From NCBI GenBank assembly GCA_021324075.1, contig JAJPJW010000060.1:1-40323 (forward strand): DNA of 40,323 bases, written 5' to 3'. Under the pieces are notes generated by a model that worked only from the letters and a program-made list of their open reading frames with translations, was not told the origin of the DNA and made no database searches. Source of the DNA: Pseudomonadota bacterium (GTDB lineage Bacteria; Oederibacteriota; Muellerivitia; Muellerivitales; Muellerivitaceae). The number at the start of each line of letters is the position of its first letter. Positions within the stretch are counted from its first letter, which is position 1. Positions 1 to 6,767 of this stretch are shown one piece after another. Both the position numbers and the translations under genes were made by a program.

Positions 1-12
1 CCAGAAAGCTTG

Positions 13-522
13 TCATGGTCGCCGCACGGCGGCTTTCATCCCTGTTTTCAAGACGCCCCCTTTCCCGGAATAACGAAGCGCTATCAGAAGGATAAGCCCG
101 ACGGTGATGCAGGAGTCGGCGATATTGAAGATGTAGGGGAACCAATGGTGTTGGTAAAACCGAACGTCGATGAAATCCACCACGTTTCGGCGGAATATCC
201 TGTCGATGAAATTGCCCATGGCCCCGCCCCAAATCAATCCCAGAGCGAACCGCTCGGGTTTCTTTTCCGACGGGATAAACCGCTGGTAGGCGTACACGAT
301 GAGTGCGGCGCCAAGGGTGATGGCGGTGAAAAAGGGGATGCGGACCGCGGCTTTCGTGCCGGCCATAAACCCAAAGGCGGCCCCGGGATTTTGGACAAAA
401 GTGATGTCAAGAAAGTTCCGGATGACGGCGATGGAATCGCCCAACCGGCAATAACGGGAGATAAGATGTTTCGAAACCTGGTCGGTCAGGACGACGCAAA
501 GTGAAACGAGCCGGATGATCAT
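13..522 (-). CDS. lspA: Lipoprotein signal peptidase (signal peptidase II)
   Basis: This inner-membrane aspartyl protease removes signal peptides from prolipoproteins after diacylglyceryl transfer. The 169-residue length and four hydrophobic segments fit the family. Visible motifs are DQVSKH near residue 14, NPGAAFG near 46, GGAMGNFIDR near 99, then VVDFID and FNIADS, whose aspartates match the two catalytic Asp of LspA. The ATG start has a CAGGGG-type ribosome site about 8 bases upstream. The next gene upstream on the same strand encodes a lipoprotein, a plausible substrate, though they are 85 bp apart and co-transcription is not shown. The C-terminal tail is basic, as is common. Assignment is secure. 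Confidence 0.95.
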   Translation of the reverse strand: MIIRLVSLCVVLTDQVSKHLISRYCRLGDSIAVIRNFLDITFVQNPGAAFGFMAGTKAAVRIPFFTAITLGAALIVYAYQRFIPSEKKPERFALGLIWGGAMGNFIDRIFRRNVVDFIDVRFYQHHWFPYIFNIADSCITVGLILLIALRYSGKGGVLKTGMKAAVRRP

Positions 523-607
523 CAGGCGGCCCCTGGGTGATTTTTCAAAATGAATCCTGATGGCGGTCCGGCCGGCAATATTCGCTCATGGTTTTGTCCT
601 TCAAGGA

Positions 608-1303
608 TCAGGGGTTTTTCCCTATGAAAAATTGGAGGCCCGTGCCGAGATAAACCAATTGGCCCGGGTTGTTGCCGCCCTGGCCGTCCACCACCGATAA
701 CCCGTAGCCGCCCTCGATGATGAACCGCTCGTTGTCCGAAATTCGTCCGCTGGCGCCGATGGCCCCCAAAACCATGGCGTCGTCGGGAGGCGCCGAGTCG
801 CCCGACCCGAAGAACCCGCCCGGGAAGCCGTGCGCGCCGGCGAACCGCAGCGAGGTGTAGTAATTCCAGGGCTTTTCTGCGCCAACGGTGCCCAAAGTGA
901 TGCCCAGCTCGGCGTTGAGGCTCCTGCCGTTCGAATCGTCCGCAGTCCCGATTCCCGCCTCGAGCCTCCAATGGGGGTCCAATCCGTACCGCCCGGCGAG
1001 CTTCAAGGTGAGGGACCCCTTGTCCGAATACCGCAGGCCCATGACGTCCAACCCCAAATCGAACCGGTCGCCCAGCCCCTGGCGCCAGCGGCCGAACCAG
1101 GCATCCCCGCCGTCATGCCCGCTTGGAAACAGCGAAAAACCGGTGCCCACGGCCAGGCCCGCTTCCGATTGGCCCGCCGGAACGGTTTCCGGGCCCCCGA
1201 AAGTGGCCAAAGGCGGGGGGGCGGACATGGTGACGCATCCTCCCAAGGTGAATGCGGCGGCGATGAGTGCCGCCAGCACCAGGATAAAACTCCCGTTTTT
1301 CAT
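608..1303 (-). CDS. Outer-membrane-type lipoprotein, function unknown
   Basis: The 231-residue protein starts with a lipoprotein signal peptide (basic MKNG, hydrophobic run, lipobox LGGC with Cys at about 23). The mature part is rich in glycine and alternating polar/hydrophobic strands (for example FDLGLDVMGLRY, LVYLGTGLQFFIG). That suggests a small beta-barrel or barrel-like surface lipoprotein; this is inference. The ATG start has a strong AGGAGG site 7 bases upstream. The gene is divergent from a padR gene, and the shared intergenic region carries TAGGTAT half-sites, so PadR may control it. A candidate minus-strand -35 TTGACA lies at 1357-1362 with a weak -10. I recognise no specific family. 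Confidence 0.75.
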   Translation of the reverse strand: MKNGSFILVLAALIAAAFTLGGCVTMSAPPPLATFGGPETVPAGQSEAGLAVGTGFSLFPSGHDGGDAWFGRWRQGLGDRFDLGLDVMGLRYSDKGSLTLKLAGRYGLDPHWRLEAGIGTADDSNGRSLNAELGITLGTVGAEKPWNYYTSLRFAGAHGFPGGFFGSGDSAPPDDAMVLGAIGASGRISDNERFIIEGGYGLSVVDGQGGNNPGQLVYLGTGLQFFIGKNP

Positions 1304-1321
1304 GGCCCTACCTCCTTTTGC

Positions 1322-1369
1322 TGGACATACCTAAACCTACTAGGTATAATACTCAATGTCAATAGGTAT
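1322..1369. promoter_or_regulatory. Divergent promoter with three TAGGTAT operator half-sites
   Basis: On the plus strand TGGACA (1322-1327) and TATAAT (1345-1350) are separated by 17 bp, a near-consensus sigma-70 promoter for padR. A perfect inverted repeat ATACCTA (1327-1333), 7-nt spacer, TAGGTAT (1341-1347) overlaps both the -35 and the -10. A third identical TAGGTAT lies at 1363-1369, 22 bp (two helical turns) after the second. On the minus strand TTGACA (1357-1362) with TAGGTT 17 bp away could serve the lipoprotein gene. The layout suggests autorepression by the adjacent PadR protein; binding is inferred. Confidence 0.7.
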
Positions 1370-1409
1370 AGGCTGACGAGGCCCCATTCTCGCGCAAGGC
1401 GGCAGTCCC

Positions 1410-1769
1410 ATGAAAAAGGAAGCGGCGAAGAAGGCGAGCCAGAATTTCCTGAACGGCGTACCCATCCTTCTGGTGTTGAAGCTGTTGTCCGAGAAGGAGA
1501 TGTACGGCTACGAGATCGTGCGGGCGATCCATGAAAAAACGGGGCGTTCGCTTTCCTTCCCCGAAGGCAGCATCTATCCCACCCTGCACGTGCTGGAGGA
1601 GGACGGGCACGTGAAAAGCCGCGAGAAGGCGCACAACGGTCGGACCCGCCTTTATTACGCCATCACGCCCTCGGGCACGAAAAAGCTCGAACAATTGACG
1701 GGGGAATGGCGGAAGGTTTTCCAGGGCGTCCACCTGGCCCTCGACGCGGGGAAAGCGGGCCTTTCATGA
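1410..1769 (+). CDS. PadR-family transcriptional regulator
   Basis: The 119-residue protein is a winged-helix repressor of the PadR family. Diagnostic stretches are MYGYEIVRAI near residue 31, EGSIYPTLHVLEEDGHV near 52 (recognition helix and start of the wing), and RLYYAITPSG, the wing strand. The length matches small PadR proteins that consist of the DNA-binding domain plus a short C-terminal dimerisation helix. Its stop overlaps the start of the downstream membrane protein gene (ATGA), so the two are translationally coupled. This PadR plus HAAS-domain membrane protein pairing is a recurrent arrangement in bacteria. It probably binds the TAGGTAT sites just upstream. The ligand is unknown. 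Confidence 0.92.
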   Translation: MKKEAAKKASQNFLNGVPILLVLKLLSEKEMYGYEIVRAIHEKTGRSLSFPEGSIYPTLHVLEEDGHVKSREKAHNGRTRLYYAITPSGTKKLEQLTGEWRKVFQGVHLALDAGKAGLS

Positions 1770-2500
1770 CCGGCCGCGAATGGAAAAGGCTGGGGGTCAT
1801 CCTGGCGGCCCGGGGCATGTCGGCGGGGCGGGTAGGCCGCGTGCTGGGCGAACTGGACGACCACGCCCGGGACATCCGGGAGGAACTGGAAGCAAGGGGC
1901 CTGGGCCCCGCTGAAGCGGGGGTTATGGCCCTGAGGAGGATGGGGGATACCGAGACCCTGGCCGATAATATTTTCCGCGGTTACGCCAGGCGCACCCTTT
2001 GGGGCCGACACCCGGTCTTCCTATCCATCGTTCTTCCCTTCCTCTCGGTGGCCCTCGTGACAGTGGCGGCCGTCATGGTGGGAAACCTCTTTTTCGGCCC
2101 ACTGCTAAAGGCCCTGGAGGTTCTCGGGTTGGGTACCGGCTTTCCCGTCGTCAGGGCCCTTTGCATGGGATTGTTCACCCTGGGCCGTTACGTTTCCACG
2201 GCCATTGCCGCCTGGTTCCTCTTGCGGGCCGCGAAAAAGCGCGTCCTTGAAATGAAGTGGGCCTTCCTGACCGCGGGCGTGACGGCCCTCCTCGGCTTCC
2301 TGCTCTTCCCCTACCTGCGGGTTTTCCCGCCGGAAGTTGCGGGAAAAATAGTGTCGGGTTCCTTCGCAGTAGGCCTGGGCCTAAGCGCAGCCTTTTTTCA
2401 GTCCGCCGACCATTGGACGCGTTTCCTTATTCCCCTGGTCCTGTTCGCGGCCTTTTATTCCGGAAACCTCAAGGCTAGTTGGCGAAAGCGCGCCGGATAA
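1766..2500 (+). CDS. HAAS/DUF1700-like membrane protein coupled to PadR
   Basis: The start chosen is the ATG at 1766, which overlaps the padR stop as ATGA; the longer ORF-track start lies inside padR. The 244-residue protein begins with a soluble helical domain of about 75 residues. It has the pattern ELDDHARDIREEL, then a GLGPAEA turn, then ALRRMGDTETLA, which resembles the HAAS/DUF1700 (permease prefix) domain usually found beside PadR regulators. About five hydrophobic segments follow (beginning PVFLSIVL, GFPVVRAL, WAFLTAGV, VAGKIVSG, WTRFLIPL). The role is probably sensing or coupling at the inner membrane. The family call is by pattern and the biochemical function is unknown. Confidence 0.75.
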   Translation: MTGREWKRLGVILAARGMSAGRVGRVLGELDDHARDIREELEARGLGPAEAGVMALRRMGDTETLADNIFRGYARRTLWGRHPVFLSIVLPFLSVALVTVAAVMVGNLFFGPLLKALEVLGLGTGFPVVRALCMGLFTLGRYVSTAIAAWFLLRAAKKRVLEMKWAFLTAGVTALLGFLLFPYLRVFPPEVAGKIVSGSFAVGLGLSAAFFQSADHWTRFLIPLVLFAAFYSGNLKASWRKRAG

Positions 2501-2559
2501 CACGCGCTATCTCTTCGAGTATCCGGAAATTGGGAGTCGGGTCGCTCGATAATCTTCCC

Positions 2560-2589
2560 TTGTCCAAGATGGGTCCCCAGATTGGACAA
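2560..2589. repeat. 30-bp hairpin repeat, copy 1
   Basis: Arms TTGTCCA (2560-2566) and TGGACAA (2583-2589) pair perfectly. An inner stem TGGG/CCCA closes a TC turn, and AGA/GAT form an internal bubble containing opposed GA/AG. It lies 12 nt past the stop of the cassette gene at 2602. Inner spacing is identical in all four copies. Confidence 0.85.
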
Positions 2590-2601
2590 TGAATTTAGCC
2601 G

Positions 2602-3030
2602 TCAGTCTACGGACCAAGCATTTTTCGACCCCAGAAGAAGCACCTTGTGTCTTTTCGGGTTTTTCATTTTTTTATACTTCGTAATTTTTAGAGCCGTTTT
2701 ATTCTTTTCGTTTTTCTTCAATTTATTAATCTCTTTTTTTCTCCACCGCTCAAATTCATTCCTCAGTTCCATCAACTTCAAATACGGATTTTTAAGGTTC
2801 ATTTCCTTAATCCGGCGGGAAGCGCTTGCCGAGCCAAAACCTTTCGAAGCAAGAAAAGGTCCCCAAAAATTTGTAACCGGAATGCCTTCCAACAAACAAT
2901 AAATTTGATCCAACACCCACCATTTAGCTTCAATCTGGGGAATAGTTCCGTACATCCTTCCTCTATCTTTTACTCCTTTGTTAAAGTCGTCGATATATAA
3001 CCTAATTTGTTCAAGTTTGCTTTGCTTCAA
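2602..3030 (-). CDS. Cassette protein A, unknown function
   Basis: A 142-residue protein of unrecognised family. The start is TTG at 3030, supported by AGGAGG five bases upstream; no ATG start fits as well. The N-terminal half is mixed (RLYIDDFNKGVKDRG, AKWWVLDQIYCLLEG). The C-terminal half is a very lysine-rich, probably helical stretch (KKEINKLKKNEKNK) that suggests nucleic-acid or partner binding, but that is only a composition argument. It sits alone between repeats 1 and 2 with no promoter I can see, and is AT-rich compared with neighbours. Its position, own ribosome site and 12-nt distance to the repeat match a gene-cassette layout. Confidence 0.6.
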   Translation of the reverse strand: MKQSKLEQIRLYIDDFNKGVKDRGRMYGTIPQIEAKWWVLDQIYCLLEGIPVTNFWGPFLASKGFGSASASRRIKEMNLKNPYLKLMELRNEFERWRKKEINKLKKNEKNKTALKITKYKKMKNPKRHKVLLLGSKNAWSVD

Positions 3031-3072
3031 ATCTTCCTCCTGTATTGGACGGTACCGATTTCATTTTCCCCT

Positions 3073-3102
3073 TTGTCCAATCCGGGTCCCCGCCGTGGAC
3101 AA
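3073..3102. repeat. 30-bp hairpin repeat, copy 2
   Basis: TTGTCCA (3073-3079) pairs with TGGACAA (3096-3102). The inner stem is CGGG/CCCG around TC, so the outermost inner-stem pair has changed from T-A to C-G with pairing kept. It lies 15 nt beyond the stop of the gene at 3118. The inner sequence GGGTCCCCGCCGTGGACA is shared with copy 4 rather than copies 1 and 3. Confidence 0.85.
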
Positions 3103-3117
3103 CCTTTTCGGAAAACA

Positions 3118-3390
3118 TTAATGATTCCAGTGGTGAAAGTACCCAACAAAATCAGGTCCCAAAACGAGAGCGCCGATGAAGAAACCAACAAGCCAAGGGA
3201 ATAAGAAAACGGCCGCGCCTTTGAATTTGTATTTTTTAAAAGCGATGACCAAACCCAGGATCAAAATCAAGAACGATAAAATGATCGCGGATTTGGAACC
3301 AAGGGTATTAAAAAGGAGGTAACCAATCCAAGTAAGGTTACCGGTAACAAAGCCAACCGCACCTCCCAAGATCAAAACTTTCAAATACAT
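3118..3390 (-). CDS. Cassette protein B, small membrane protein
   Basis: The ATG at 3390 is used; the longer ORF-track start runs into repeat 3. An AGGGGGG ribosome site lies about 9 bases upstream. The 90-residue product is almost entirely hydrophobic, with about three membrane segments (beginning YLKVLILGG, SAIILSFLI, GAAVFLFPW) and a short basic loop AFKKYKFKG between the second and third. It ends FHHWNH. I do not recognise the family. It is bounded by repeats 2 and 3, oriented like its two neighbours, and AT-rich. A structural or sensing role in the inner membrane is all that can be suggested. Confidence 0.65.
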   Translation of the reverse strand: MYLKVLILGGAVGFVTGNLTWIGYLLFNTLGSKSAIILSFLILILGLVIAFKKYKFKGAAVFLFPWLVGFFIGALVLGPDFVGYFHHWNH

Positions 3391-3420
3391 TTCGAAATAC
3401 CCCCCTAGCCATTTTTCCTT

Positions 3421-3450
3421 TTGTCCACGATGGGTCCCCAGAGTGGACAA
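3421..3450. repeat. 30-bp hairpin repeat, copy 3
   Basis: TTGTCCA (3421-3427) pairs with TGGACAA (3444-3450); inner stem TGGG/CCCA around TC; bubble CGA/GAG, again with opposed GA/AG and one closing C-G pair. It begins two nucleotides after the repaired reading frame of cassette gene C stops (3453 on the minus strand). Confidence 0.85.
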
Positions 3451-3452
3451 TC

Positions 3453-3925
3453 TTACGGATTACTAACACCACCTTTCGAACGGAGGATTCTTTCTATTTC
3501 CCCTTTTTCGCCGATACTCCTTATGAATTGGGAGGGTGGCATTGGAAAAAAATCAGGAGCATGCAAAAGAAAAATAAAAGTTTCCCCGGAAAGCTTTTTA
3601 GAATCTCTAAGCGACCTTATCCACATGGGCCAATCGGGAAGAATCAGGGTTTTCGGGAGCTTCTTGCTGTCCCCCTTTAGAGTTTTTTCCTTATCAACGA
3701 TAACGTGATATCGAATTGTTTTACCTGAGTGTGGTGATGTCTTGGCCTTTCGTCGACTATTTCGTGGCCTGAAGCATCGACCATGTCCACCTTCACCACT
3801 TTCCCAACAATGATATAGTCCGCCTGAGCCACAAGTTCAGAAAGAGGCGTTGGTTTAATTTTCGTTGCATGGGCAAATGCGACAAAGCTTAGCATCACCG
3901 CGATTAACAATAATGATTTTTTCAT
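3453..3925 (-). pseudogene. Cassette gene C, secreted protein broken by one frameshift
   Basis: The ORF track shows only an 89-residue product, but the reading frame continues in another phase. The start is ATG 3925 (AAGGA eight bases upstream), giving a signal peptide MKKSLLLIAVMLSFVAFAHA and then SELVAQADYIIVGKVVKVD. That frame ends in nonsense-like sequence at 3677. A different minus frame, open from about 3838 down to TAA at 3453, reads KTIRYHVIVDKEKTLKGD, then LPKTLILPDWPMW and GETFIFLL. Joined, they make a coherent exported protein of roughly 155-160 residues with a V..TLKGD segment. The phase change (net one base missing) lies around 3730-3770. It could be true decay or a sequencing error. 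Function unknown. Confidence 0.7.
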
Positions 3926-3948
3926 TCGATGCATTCCTTCAAACAACC

Positions 3949-3978
3949 CTGTTTATTGCGGGTCCCCGCCGTGGACAG
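3949..3978. repeat. 30-bp hairpin repeat, copy 4 (diverged but still foldable)
   Basis: Left arm CTGTTTA (3949-3955) pairs with right arm TGGACAG (3972-3978). The outermost pair changed from T-A to C-G on both sides, and two pairs are T-G wobbles on the plus strand. Inner stem is CGGG/CCCG around TC. Pairing is retained despite sequence change. This copy closes the array on the lacI side. Confidence 0.7.
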
Positions 3979-4104
3979 ATCCATTTCCAATCACGGCTTT
4001 TTTCACGCAATGCTTCCCTGATCAGTGCCCTTTACGTGATCGCGGGAAAATCCTAACGCAGTTATGGTAATATGCGATTGGTTCAACCGAAAGGGGCAAG
4101 ATCC

Positions 4105-5163
4105 ATGGAAAACAAGAAAAACCAAACCACCATTTACGACGTCGCCTACAAGGCTGGCGTTTCCATTTCCACGGTTTCACGGGTCCTCAACGGCAGCGTC
4201 GGCGTCCTGGATGAAACCCGCGAAAAGGTCATGAAAACCGTCTCTGACTTGAACTTCAAGCCCAGCTCCGTAGCGCGCAGTCTTGTGCTCAAACAGGTCA
4301 ACCTGATCCAAGTCTGCTTTTCCTGGTCCAGCGGCCAGTATCACATCAACCTGGAAAACCCATGGTACCTTGAGCTTTTGAACGGCATCAACCAGGTCGT
4401 GCAGGATAGGGAATATGGGCTCCTCATCAATACCCTTTCCGGGGTTTTCGATCCCCAAGAGGTTTACCGTCGCGTTTCCCGCAATGCCGTGGATGGAATT
4501 CTCCTGGTTTCCCCTTATTTGGGGGAGGAAGAACTGCGCCAGATAAAAAATTACCCCGTACCCGTCCTACTCATTGGGTGCAGGGTCGATGATCCCCAAA
4601 TCGATTACGTGGTCAGCGACAATGCCAAGGCGGTGGCCGGGGTGGTGGACCACCTGTTGGGCCTAGGGCACGAGAAAATCGCCTGTATCACGGGCGAGGT
4701 GGAAATTTCGGCGGACGCGGCCGAACGGTTGAAAGAGTTTCAAACTGCCATGGCCAACCAGGGCTTCAAGGTGCCAAAGGACTTCGTGGTAAGTGGGGAT
4801 TTCAGTAGGGAATCCGGCGTGAAGGCCATGAAGAAATTGATGGGGCTTAAGGAAAAACCCACGGCAGTTTTCGTGTCCAATGATTTGATGGCGCTGGGGG
4901 CTTGGGATGTCTTGATGGAGGAAGGCTTGGAAGTGGGAAAGGATATGGCCTTAGTGGGTTTCGATGATATAGAAGCGGCTTCGAAGAAGCCCTACTCCCT
5001 AACCACGGTCAAGCAGGACTTTCGCGCTATCAGCACCCAAGCCACGAACATATTGATAGATAAGATGCAAAAGCCGGATGAATGGCTGACCCGTCAAATT
5101 CTCGTTCCAACTCAATTGGTGATCCGTCAATCCAGCGGCTCCCGCCTTAAATCGCGCGGGTAA
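4105..5163 (+). CDS. LacI/GalR-family transcriptional regulator
   Basis: The start is ATG 4105, with AAAGGGG eight bases upstream; the earlier ORF-track ATG adds 11 unlikely residues. The 352-residue protein has an N-terminal helix-turn-helix (TIYDVAYKAGVSISTVSRVL, then the hinge region FKPSSVARSL). A periplasmic-binding-protein-like sugar domain follows (VDGILLVSP, GHEKIACITG, AVFVSNDLMALGAW, LVGFDDIEAA). It should act as an effector-responsive DNA-binding dimer. No sugar transport or catabolic genes flank it, so the target is unknown; it may act at a distance. It converges on a PilZ gene whose ORF runs 165 bp into this one on the other strand. Confidence 0.93.
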   Translation: MENKKNQTTIYDVAYKAGVSISTVSRVLNGSVGVLDETREKVMKTVSDLNFKPSSVARSLVLKQVNLIQVCFSWSSGQYHINLENPWYLELLNGINQVVQDREYGLLINTLSGVFDPQEVYRRVSRNAVDGILLVSPYLGEEELRQIKNYPVPVLLIGCRVDDPQIDYVVSDNAKAVAGVVDHLLGLGHEKIACITGEVEISADAAERLKEFQTAMANQGFKVPKDFVVSGDFSRESGVKAMKKLMGLKEKPTAVFVSNDLMALGAWDVLMEEGLEVGKDMALVGFDDIEAASKKPYSLTTVKQDFRAISTQATNILIDKMQKPDEWLTRQILVPTQLVIRQSSGSRLKSRG

Positions 5164-5517
5164 AATTTCCCAGCCTTCTACTTTCTCTTCTTTTTCCGGC
5201 GCTCTTTTCGGCGGCGGGGCACCCGCAGCGAAGATCCGCTCCCCTTTGCCCATTTGGACAGGATCGACGAGCAGCATCAGCTCATCCGCCAAAAGATAGA
5301 TGTTGAATTTAAAAAGGGAGCCCATTTTCAAGGACTCCTCGACCACGATCTGCATACCCCCCAAGCTTAAATCCAAGGTGATGGCGTTTTTCTCGGATTT
5401 TCGCCATTCATCAACGGAAAGCATTTCGCCTTGGCCAGCCAGCCGATACTTGACAGGGATCTTGATCGAGAACCTTTTGTTCGAACGTCGTTCTGTAGAT
5501 ATCTTTGCGTTAGGCAT
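4999..5517 (-). CDS. PilZ-domain protein with suspect C-terminus
   Basis: The N-terminal 100 residues form a PilZ c-di-GMP-binding domain. The RxxxR motif is in RRSNKR near residue 11 and the D/NxSxxG motif is DLSLGG near residue 49. ATG 5517 has CGGAG five bases upstream. Past about residue 115 the frame runs 165 bp antisense through the conserved end of lacI, giving sequence that does not look native. A +1 frame instead gives a basic tail RVPRRRKERRKKKRK ending at TAG 5178-5180, 14 bp short of the lacI stop, so a frameshift near 5200-5260 is likely. A nearby GGDEF protein (6768-7655) could be the signal source. Domain call is firm; the true end is uncertain. Confidence 0.8.
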   Translation of the reverse strand: MPNAKISTERRSNKRFSIKIPVKYRLAGQGEMLSVDEWRKSEKNAITLDLSLGGMQIVVEESLKMGSLFKFNIYLLADELMLLVDPVQMGKGERIFAAGAPPPKRAPEKEEKVEGWEILPARFKAGAAGLTDHQLSWNENLTGQPFIRLLHLIYQYVRGLGADSAKVLLDRG

Positions 5518-5579
5518 AAAAACTCCGAGGAATAAGAACCCTTTACTTTTACCTTGCCGTTATCGAAATTAAAATTCAA

Positions 5580-5612
5580 TAAAAAAACTCCATGGTATGA
5601 ACCATGGAGTTT
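5580..5612 (-). terminator. Rho-independent terminator of the yfdX-like gene
   Basis: A perfect 12-bp stem AAACTCCATGGT / ACCATGGAGTTT (5585-5612) with a 4-nt loop. Read on the minus strand it is followed by a run of T (the A-run at about 5580-5587), so it terminates transcription coming from the gene ending at 5690. Confidence 0.85.
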
Positions 5613-5689
5613 CAAACAATTAGGTTGTTGTGGATATTTAGCTCCAATTCATATCCCACCCCCTTTCCGGTTCTGTCCTTTCTCGATGG

Positions 5690-6631
5690 TCAACCTTTGG
5701 AGACAGCCTTGGATTTAGGCTGGATGGATTCAAATAGCTTGGAAAGCGACGCCTCTACATCCTTGAAAAATCCCATCCCCGCCTTTCCCTCCGAAGTCTT
5801 ATCTTTGATGGTGTCCAATTCGCCATAAAGATCCTTGAAATCCTGTGCGGTCCCATAACCCAGGGCCTGGGCGAACTCCAGATAGGATCGGGCATCGGAA
5901 AGGAGTTGGCCCAGCTTTTTATTATCGTCAGCGGAACGGGTTTTATTTTCCGAAAGCTTTTTCGCGTCAGACAATTCGTCCTGAGCCGCCACGACGGGAA
6001 GTGGAATGATATTGTCGGTCAAAACTAGGGTGTCGAGGGCCGTTTGCAGGGTTTCCTTAGCCTTATCCGTCTTACCATCATCAATGTATTTGACCGCTTT
6101 TTTGATGGCGTCCGGATAGGTGGCTAATGGAATATTGGAAACCTGTATGACCGTTTCACTGCGTAGGGCATCCAGGATTTCCCGGGCGTCCTGAACCTTC
6201 CCTTCCGCTAAAAGGTCCTGCGCCTTAATTCGTTCAGTTTTGACCTGGTCAATATCCGCATAGAGGTCATAAGTGGTCTCGGTAACATTATTAGGCGCTA
6301 AGGCCAGGTTTGGATCACGGGCCAGGATCAAATCCAATTTCCCCGTAGCCCGTTCCAGGGCCTTGATGGCCTTGTCCTTGTCGTTTTCATCCAGGTATTT
6401 CAAGGCCTCCCTTGTTTCCCAGATAGCATCCATAGCTTCAGAAGTGATCTGTTTCCGCTTCTCGGTTACCTTAACTTCCCCCTTATCCCCCTGCTTTTCC
6501 AGCTTGTCGTTCATTTGGGGTGTGGCGGTTGGAGAAGCCTTGGGATGGGTTGGATTGTCGGCCTGGGTGATCGAAGGATACCCAAAAGCCAACGCCGCGA
6601 GAATGGTTGATTGGATCAATAAATGTTTCAT
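5690..6631 (-). CDS. YfdX-family periplasmic protein
   Basis: The 313-residue protein has a signal peptide (MKHLLIQSTILAALAFGYPSI...) and a proline/threonine-rich linker. An alpha-helical YfdX domain follows, recognised by AIWETREALKYLDENDKDKA, LDLILARDPNLALAPNN and a second helical block NIIPLPVVAAQDEL. YfdX proteins are periplasmic. Enteric members are linked to acid and multidrug responses and show chaperone-like activity, but the reaction or partner is not settled. The ATG has a perfect AGGAGG six bases upstream. A strong terminator follows, so it is probably a single-gene transcript. The neighbours (Hsp20, GGDEF) fit a stress setting, which is context rather than proof. Confidence 0.85.
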   Translation of the reverse strand: MKHLLIQSTILAALAFGYPSITQADNPTHPKASPTATPQMNDKLEKQGDKGEVKVTEKRKQITSEAMDAIWETREALKYLDENDKDKAIKALERATGKLDLILARDPNLALAPNNVTETTYDLYADIDQVKTERIKAQDLLAEGKVQDAREILDALRSETVIQVSNIPLATYPDAIKKAVKYIDDGKTDKAKETLQTALDTLVLTDNIIPLPVVAAQDELSDAKKLSENKTRSADDNKKLGQLLSDARSYLEFAQALGYGTAQDFKDLYGELDTIKDKTSEGKAGMGFFKDVEASLSKLFESIQPKSKAVSKG

Positions 6632-6767
6632 GGTTTTCCTCCTTGTTCAAAAGTATTAAAACCATCTATTGTTCCGGCAACTCCTTCATCAACTTTGAAA
6701 AATTAATTAAGAACCTGTTTTTAAAAAATCAAGGCTAGAAATTTTTCATTTTTCGAGACTCTCATTT

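Larger units (their letters stand above)
2560..3978. mobile_element. Integron-like array of three repeat-bounded gene cassettes
   Basis: Four copies of a 30-bp imperfect palindrome (2560, 3073, 3421, 3949) delimit three segments of about 320-480 bp. Each segment holds one gene and all three genes are on the minus strand. In the minus direction each unit reads repeat, 23-42 nt with a ribosome site, ORF, 2-15 nt, next repeat. The segments are visibly AT-richer than flanking genes. This is how integron gene cassettes are built. However, the repeats are shorter than known attC sites, lack the exact GTTRRRY core, and no integrase is in the window. Classing it as mobile is inference. Confidence 0.5.

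Noticed and set aside
3421-3708. 95-residue plus-strand ORF in the cassette array
   Set aside because: It begins inside repeat 3 and opposes the open, protein-like minus frame of cassette gene C.
2560-3978. CRISPR array
   Set aside because: Repeats are palindromic and similar in size to CRISPR repeats, but spacings are about 320-480 bp and contain genes; no cas genes.
2560-3978. Repeats as ordinary terminators
   Set aside because: Stems are followed by GGGAA-type sequence, not a T run, on the gene strand, and the same 30-bp sequence recurs around unrelated genes.
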